From Sphingobacterium spiritivorum (GTDB taxonomy: Bacteria > Bacteroidota > Bacteroidia > Sphingobacteriales > Sphingobacteriaceae), in contig NZ_CP068083.1 in assembly GCF_016725325.1 (NCBI RefSeq), positions 2,790,001 through 2,854,000 on the forward strand: a stretch of DNA of 64,000 bases, given 5' to 3'. A program made the translations under genes and the position numbers. Below the pieces are notes generated by a model. That model was not told the DNA's origin, did not search any database, and saw only the letters and a list, made by a program, of their open reading frames with translations. Shown piece after piece: positions 60,218 through 64,000 of this stretch; the stretch's first letter is position 1; each line of letters starts with the position of its first letter.

Positions 60218-61670
60218 GATAAATCGGTATATAACCGTGGCTGTATTAACAAGCTTAAGCATTTTTTCGCAAGCTTTAGCCCAAGACTACCCCACCGATT
60301 CGCTGTCCTATTATATACAAGTCGCAATCGAAAATAATCCGGGTGTAAAATCACAAAAGTATGCGCATGAGGCATACCTTGAAAAAATTCCGCAAGCCGG
60401 AGCATACCAAGACCCCGAATTGTCCATGGAAGCATATACGATGCCTATGGAAATTATAGGAGGGCGTTCTATTGGAAATGTGAGCTTGATGCAAATGTTT
60501 CCATGGTTCGGCACGAGAAAAGCAGCTCGCACAGAGGCTACACATATGGCCAATATGCAAGATCAACAGTATCGGGAAGCCATAAATAATCTGATCCTTC
60601 AGGTCAGCACACAGTGGTACACGATGCAAAAATTGAACGAGCAACTCAAGAATAATCAGGAAAACCAAGTGTTTCTAAAACAATTGGAACAATTGGCAAT
60701 ACGGAAATTCTCTGCGCCCTCAAGCACCTCACAATCAAGTGTAGCACCCGTCGTAAGCAGTAATACGCCTTCCTCACCAACCAGATCTAGTGCTTCATCG
60801 GGTATGGGAGGGATGAGTATGGGAGGAGGCAATTCAGCTCCTGCTACTAATCAGAATATGAGTATGCCGTCCGGTGGTGGCATGGGAGCAATGGAAGGTG
60901 GCTCCGGATCGGGTATGTCAGAGGTGCTTCGTATCCAATTGGAAATTGTCGAAATTGAAAATAACATTGAAAGTTTACATGCTCAGATTAAAGCCGAAAA
61001 AGCAAAATTCAATGCATTGTTGAATCGGGAAGCAACTGAAAAGGTCATGCTGGGACAAGAGATCCACAAGCTGAATTTTTTATATAGCGAGGAAGAGGCA
61101 CTAAGGGTTATTGAGGCAAACAACCCCATGCTTGAAATGATTGCCGAAGAAGGCTTGGCATTTAAGGCAAAAGCGGAAATGGATCGGAAAATGAGTTATC
61201 CCATGATTGGTATCGGTGTGGAATACATGGTTGTGGGAAGGACGAATAATTCAATGCTGGCCATGGACGGGATGAACGGTAAGGATATGGTCATGCCTAT
61301 GGTTTCAGTGAGCCTGCCACTCTTCCGTAAAAAATACAATGCCCAGCAAAACGAAAGCAGGCTATGGCGAAAATCAAGCGAAGAGAACTTTAAAAACACC
61401 TTCAACACTTTGAAAAGCGAGTTTTACAGTCTCAAAAGCCAACTGGATGATGCTCAGCGTGCCATCGAGCTGTACGAAAAACAAACTACGCTCGCCCAAA
61501 CGACATATAACCTGATCGTAAAAGAGTTCGTTACAGGCAAAAGTGACTTGACCAACGTTATTCAGGTGCAGCGGCAATTATTGGATTATCAGCTTAGGAA
61601 AGCTGAGGCCCTTGCCAACTATAATACGATGGTTGTGTCAATAAAAAAATTATTAGCAGACCATAAATAA
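60204..61670 (+). CDS. TolC-family outer-membrane factor with Met-rich insertion
   Basis: This 488-residue protein has a signal peptide (ending ALAQDY) and two coiled-coil TolC repeats. Between them, residues about 172-240 form a Ser/Gly/Met-rich insertion (GMGGMSMGGGN, NMSMPSGGGMGAMEGG), an unusual Cu(I)/Ag(I)-binding-type tract. It forms the outer exit duct of the pump. It overlaps cusA, so the two are co-translated. Confidence 0.9.
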   Translation: MKTNKINRYITVAVLTSLSIFSQALAQDYPTDSLSYYIQVAIENNPGVKSQKYAHEAYLEKIPQAGAYQDPELSMEAYTMPMEIIGGRSIGNVSLMQMFPWFGTRKAARTEATHMANMQDQQYREAINNLILQVSTQWYTMQKLNEQLKNNQENQVFLKQLEQLAIRKFSAPSSTSQSSVAPVVSSNTPSSPTRSSASSGMGGMSMGGGNSAPATNQNMSMPSGGGMGAMEGGSGSGMSEVLRIQLEIVEIENNIESLHAQIKAEKAKFNALLNREATEKVMLGQEIHKLNFLYSEEEALRVIEANNPMLEMIAEEGLAFKAKAEMDRKMSYPMIGIGVEYMVVGRTNNSMLAMDGMNGKDMVMPMVSVSLPLFRKKYNAQQNESRLWRKSSEENFKNTFNTLKSEFYSLKSQLDDAQRAIELYEKQTTLAQTTYNLIVKEFVTGKSDLTNVIQVQRQLLDYQLRKAEALANYNTMVVSIKKLLADHK

Positions 61671-61695
61671 TGCAATTATTTTGAAATTCTTAGCA

Positions 61696-63279
61696 ATGAA
61701 TAAACTGAAAAATATTTTTAGAAATAAGGCGGTAACTTACGGGGTTATATTATTGTCCGGACTACTGCTTGGCTGGGCGATATTTGGCGGGAATTCGTCC
61801 CATGATCACAGCCATGACCTTGAAATGGAAGTGACCGAGGACGGGGAAACAGTATGGACTTGCTCCATGCACCCCCAGATCAGAATGGATAAACCGGGGA
61901 AATGCCCGATATGTGCAATGGATCTAATTCCCTTGAAATCATCCGGGGGAGGTGATGATGTAATTGACGATGACGCCATCCAGATGTCAGAAGAAGCCAT
62001 AGCATTGGCGAATATCCAGACTTCGATTGTCGGCCACCAAGACGCTGTTAAAGATGTCCAACTGTATGGGACTATTCAGGTGGACGAACGTTTACAACAA
62101 TCCCAAACATCGCATGTCAATGGCCGTATTGAAAATCTTTACGTAACCTTTACTGGCGAGTCGGTAAGAGAAGGACAACTGATAGCCAAAATCTATTCGC
62201 CTGATTTATTGACGGCGCAGCAAGAATTGCTCGAAGCTGCAAAATTGCAGGATATGCAGCCCCTCCTATTGGATGCCGCGAAAGAGAAGCTGAGTTTATG
62301 GAAGGTGTCAGAGGATCAGATAAGCAAAATATTGACATCCAACGAAGTTTCACCCTACGTCAATATATATGCGAATACAAGTGGTGTTGTCATAGCAAAA
62401 AATGTAAACCCGGGCGATTATATCGGCCAAGGGAGCGTCTTGTACACCATTTCAAACCTTTCCAAGTTATGGGCGGTTTTTGATGCGTATGAAACAGATC
62501 TGCCATTTCTAAAGGTGGGAGATCAGCTGGAATATACATTACGGAGTTTGCCCGGAAAAGTCTATAATGGGCGGATTGCCTTTATTAACCCTATCCTTGA
62601 TGCCAATTCAAGAACGGCAAAAATCAGGGTCGAAGCCGATAACCGGGATCGCAATCTCAAACCTGAAATGTATGCAACAGCAAGGATCACTGCTCCTTTA
62701 AAGGGCTACAACGATGAGTTGGTCATTCCCAAGTCGGCGGTTTTATGGACAGGGAAGCGCTCCATAGTTTACGTAAAACAGCCAAATACATCCACGCCTG
62801 CTTTTAAACTTCGGGAGATCGTCTTGGGCCCCTCATTGGGCGACCAATATGTTGTTATGTCGGGGCTGGAAAATGGCGAGGAAATCGTGACCAAGGGAGC
62901 TTTCACCGTTGATGCAAGTGCCCAGCTGGAAGGTAAAATCAGTATGATGAATAACGATGGCGCAGCATCGGCTGCCGGACATCAGCATGGCGATGCTCAA
63001 ACCAATGTCAATAAGACCCATGATATGTTGAAAGTATCAGGAAATTGTGAAATGTGCAAAAGCCGGATTGAGAAAGCGGCCAAAAGTGTCAAGGGGGTGA
63101 TTTCCGCAAACTGGGATGTTAATGCCAAAGTTATCCATTTGGATTTCGATTCAAAAGTAACCTCAAAAAGTGCCATAAGCAAAGCTATTGCTAATGTTGG
63201 TCACGATACAGAGCTGGACAAGGCTCCCAAGGCGGTTTATGACGACTTACCGAGTTGCTGTCTCTATGACCGGGGATAA
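61696..63279 (+). CDS. cusB: CusB-type periplasmic adaptor with two metal-binding domains
   Basis: This 527-residue adaptor starts at ATG 61696 (MNKLKNIFRNK) with a membrane anchor at about 15-32. A heavy-metal-binding domain follows (TCSMHPQIRMDKPGKCPICA at about 54-75), then hairpin, lipoyl and barrel regions. A C-terminal HMA domain at about 440-515 has CEMC, and the tail ends DLPSCCLYDRG. Both ends can therefore bind Cu(I). It links CusA and TolC. A TTG start at 61681 was rejected. Confidence 0.92.
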   Translation: MNKLKNIFRNKAVTYGVILLSGLLLGWAIFGGNSSHDHSHDLEMEVTEDGETVWTCSMHPQIRMDKPGKCPICAMDLIPLKSSGGGDDVIDDDAIQMSEEAIALANIQTSIVGHQDAVKDVQLYGTIQVDERLQQSQTSHVNGRIENLYVTFTGESVREGQLIAKIYSPDLLTAQQELLEAAKLQDMQPLLLDAAKEKLSLWKVSEDQISKILTSNEVSPYVNIYANTSGVVIAKNVNPGDYIGQGSVLYTISNLSKLWAVFDAYETDLPFLKVGDQLEYTLRSLPGKVYNGRIAFINPILDANSRTAKIRVEADNRDRNLKPEMYATARITAPLKGYNDELVIPKSAVLWTGKRSIVYVKQPNTSTPAFKLREIVLGPSLGDQYVVMSGLENGEEIVTKGAFTVDASAQLEGKISMMNNDGAASAAGHQHGDAQTNVNKTHDMLKVSGNCEMCKSRIEKAAKSVKGVISANWDVNAKVIHLDFDSKVTSKSAISKAIANVGHDTELDKAPKAVYDDLPSCCLYDRG

Positions 63280-63302
63280 TGGTACTTGATTAATATTAGA
63301 TC

Positions 63303-63776
63303 ATGAAAAAAAACGGAAAACGAACGAAAGCATACAAAGTAATTTTAACAGTTCTGTTAAGTGTGTTTGTGTTAATGCAATTTATAACCCCCCAAAGGAA
63401 CCTATCCCCGGTTCCTGCGGGCCAGGTTTTTGTTGATTCATTTAAGGTCGATGCAAAAGTTAATGCAATCCTGTCGGTATCATGCTATGACTGCCATAGC
63501 AATAATACCCAATACCCTTGGTACACTAATGTTCAGCCTTTGGGTTGGTTCATGGCAGATCATATAACCGAAGGAAAAGAGAAATTGAACTTTGATGATT
63601 TGCCAAATTACAGCCCGAGAAGGATAAACTCAAAGTTTAGCCAGATTATTGAGCAAATCGAGAAAGGTAAAATGCCGTTGAGTTCATATACGTGGATGCA
63701 TGGGGGTGCTCGTCTAAGCATGGAAGATAAGAAGCTGTTAGTTGAATACTTTAACTCGTTGATGGATAATGAATAA
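63303..63776 (+). CDS. Haem-binding domain protein
   Basis: This 157-residue membrane-anchored protein has one N-terminal segment (VILTVLLSVFVLMQFITP) and a haem-binding motif CYDCH at about residues 61-65 followed by SNNTQYPWYTNVQP. It matches the haem_bd family of small c-type cytochrome-like proteins, often seen beside metal efflux genes. Its partner is not known. Confidence 0.85.
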   Translation: MKKNGKRTKAYKVILTVLLSVFVLMQFITPQRNLSPVPAGQVFVDSFKVDAKVNAILSVSCYDCHSNNTQYPWYTNVQPLGWFMADHITEGKEKLNFDDLPNYSPRRINSKFSQIIEQIEKGKMPLSSYTWMHGGARLSMEDKKLLVEYFNSLMDNE

Positions 63777-63848
63777 GTTTAGAGTGTTAATAGTACAGAC
63801 GGTTCCTTCGGAAATAGACTCAAAACGTAAATTTTAATAACAGGAAAA

Positions 63849-64000
63849 GTGGAAAACCAATCTAATATCTTAAAATACAAACATCTCGGAATCTACACTC
63901 AAAACGAGAATGTAGTATATATGCATGAAAACTGCCACGTTTGTGCTTCAGAAGGCTTTGAGGCACTTACCCGAATTAGAATATCCACTGCAACGGACTC
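63849..64000 (+). CDS. Thymidine phosphorylase-like protein, N-terminal part only
   Basis: The reading frame opens with GTG at 63849, preceded by AGGAAAAG, and runs off the window. The 50 visible residues include KYKHLGIYTQNENVVYM and the pattern ENCHVCASEGFEALTRIRI, typical of the putative thymidine/AMP phosphorylase family. Such proteins have been seen near copper-resistance genes, as recalled. The rest of the gene and its activity cannot be seen. Confidence 0.65.
   Translation, partial: MENQSNILKYKHLGIYTQNENVVYMHENCHVCASEGFEALTRIRISTATD

Larger units (their letters stand above)
10575..64000 (+). mobile_element. Integrative conjugative element, left end and body
   Basis: The segment starts at a tRNA, with integrase next to it, and contains an excisionase-like gene, SSB, a PRTRC cassette, a complete-looking tra operon (A, C-type, D, E, F, G, I, J, K, L, M, N, O, Q), a multi-hairpin oriT candidate, relaxase and coupling protein. 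Cargo genes for defence and metal resistance interrupt the transfer modules. No right attachment site is visible, so the end is open at the window border. Whether the last two genes are still inside the element is uncertain. Confidence 0.85.

Noticed and set aside
1..64000. CRISPR array or insertion sequence
   Set aside because: No regularly spaced short repeats and no transposase-like protein were found on either strand.

Overview
The window looks like the chromosome of a member of the Bacteroidota, most probably a Sphingobacterium/Pedobacter relative, carrying one end and most of the body of an integrative conjugative element (ICE). The phylum call rests on several TAnnTTTG-type -7 promoter boxes, the absence of Shine-Dalgarno sequences before most genes, TonB receptors with carboxypeptidase-like N-terminal domains, DUF3857 proteins, and a transfer operon of the Bacteroidetes TraA-TraQ type. 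The genus is an inference from memory of similar proteins, not a computed result.

Positions 1-10.5 kb are ordinary chromosome: alanyl-tRNA synthetase, a TlpA-like lipoprotein, an OmpR-type response regulator, two translationally coupled DUF3857/transglutaminase-fold proteins, an AraC-type regulator with a metal-binding-like N-terminus, a DUF1801 protein and a small secreted protein. A proline tRNA (10524-10597) follows and is the likely insertion site. From about 10.6 kb to the end everything fits a mobile element. First come a tyrosine recombinase and an excisionase-like protein, then a cassette of SSB, DUF932, small proteins and PRTRC proteins E, C, B and ThiF. A defence region lies at 19.7-29.6 kb. 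The tra operon runs on the minus strand from traA at 45.0 kb to traQ at 30.1 kb. A probable oriT and the mobilisation genes follow at 45.5-50.9 kb. Metal-resistance cargo fills the rest of the window and interrupts the transfer genes at two places. The right end of the element is outside the window.

The defence region is the most interesting part. It holds an XRE regulator with a perfect palindromic operator over its promoter. The next three genes are a SMEK-domain protein fused to an APAZ-like domain, a catalytically dead short prokaryotic Argonaute, and a protein resembling predicted pPIWI-associated nucleases. This looks like a short-Argonaute immune system with an effector other than the well-studied SIR2, TIR and DREN types. 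After ICE regulatory genes and a 110-base structured intergenic element comes a second two-gene unit: a 533-residue protein of unknown family overlapping a large phospholipase-D-fold protein. It is a candidate undescribed defence system.

The cargo consists of three metal modules. A Cys-rich DUF6660-like protein, a TonB receptor and a CDF-like transporter are inserted between traD and traE. An ArsR-type regulator, a MerT-MerP fusion and a GDCCxC protein, without a mercuric reductase, are inserted between the relaxase and coupling-protein genes. A long copper/silver-type block contains two more DUF6660-like genes (one frameshifted), a TonB receptor, two DUF3347 proteins, a TRASH-like lipoprotein and CusA-TolC-CusB. 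It ends with a haem-binding protein and the start of a thymidine phosphorylase-like gene cut by the window edge. A roughly 610-base direct repeat (51028 and 54124) shows that this block grew by segmental duplication.
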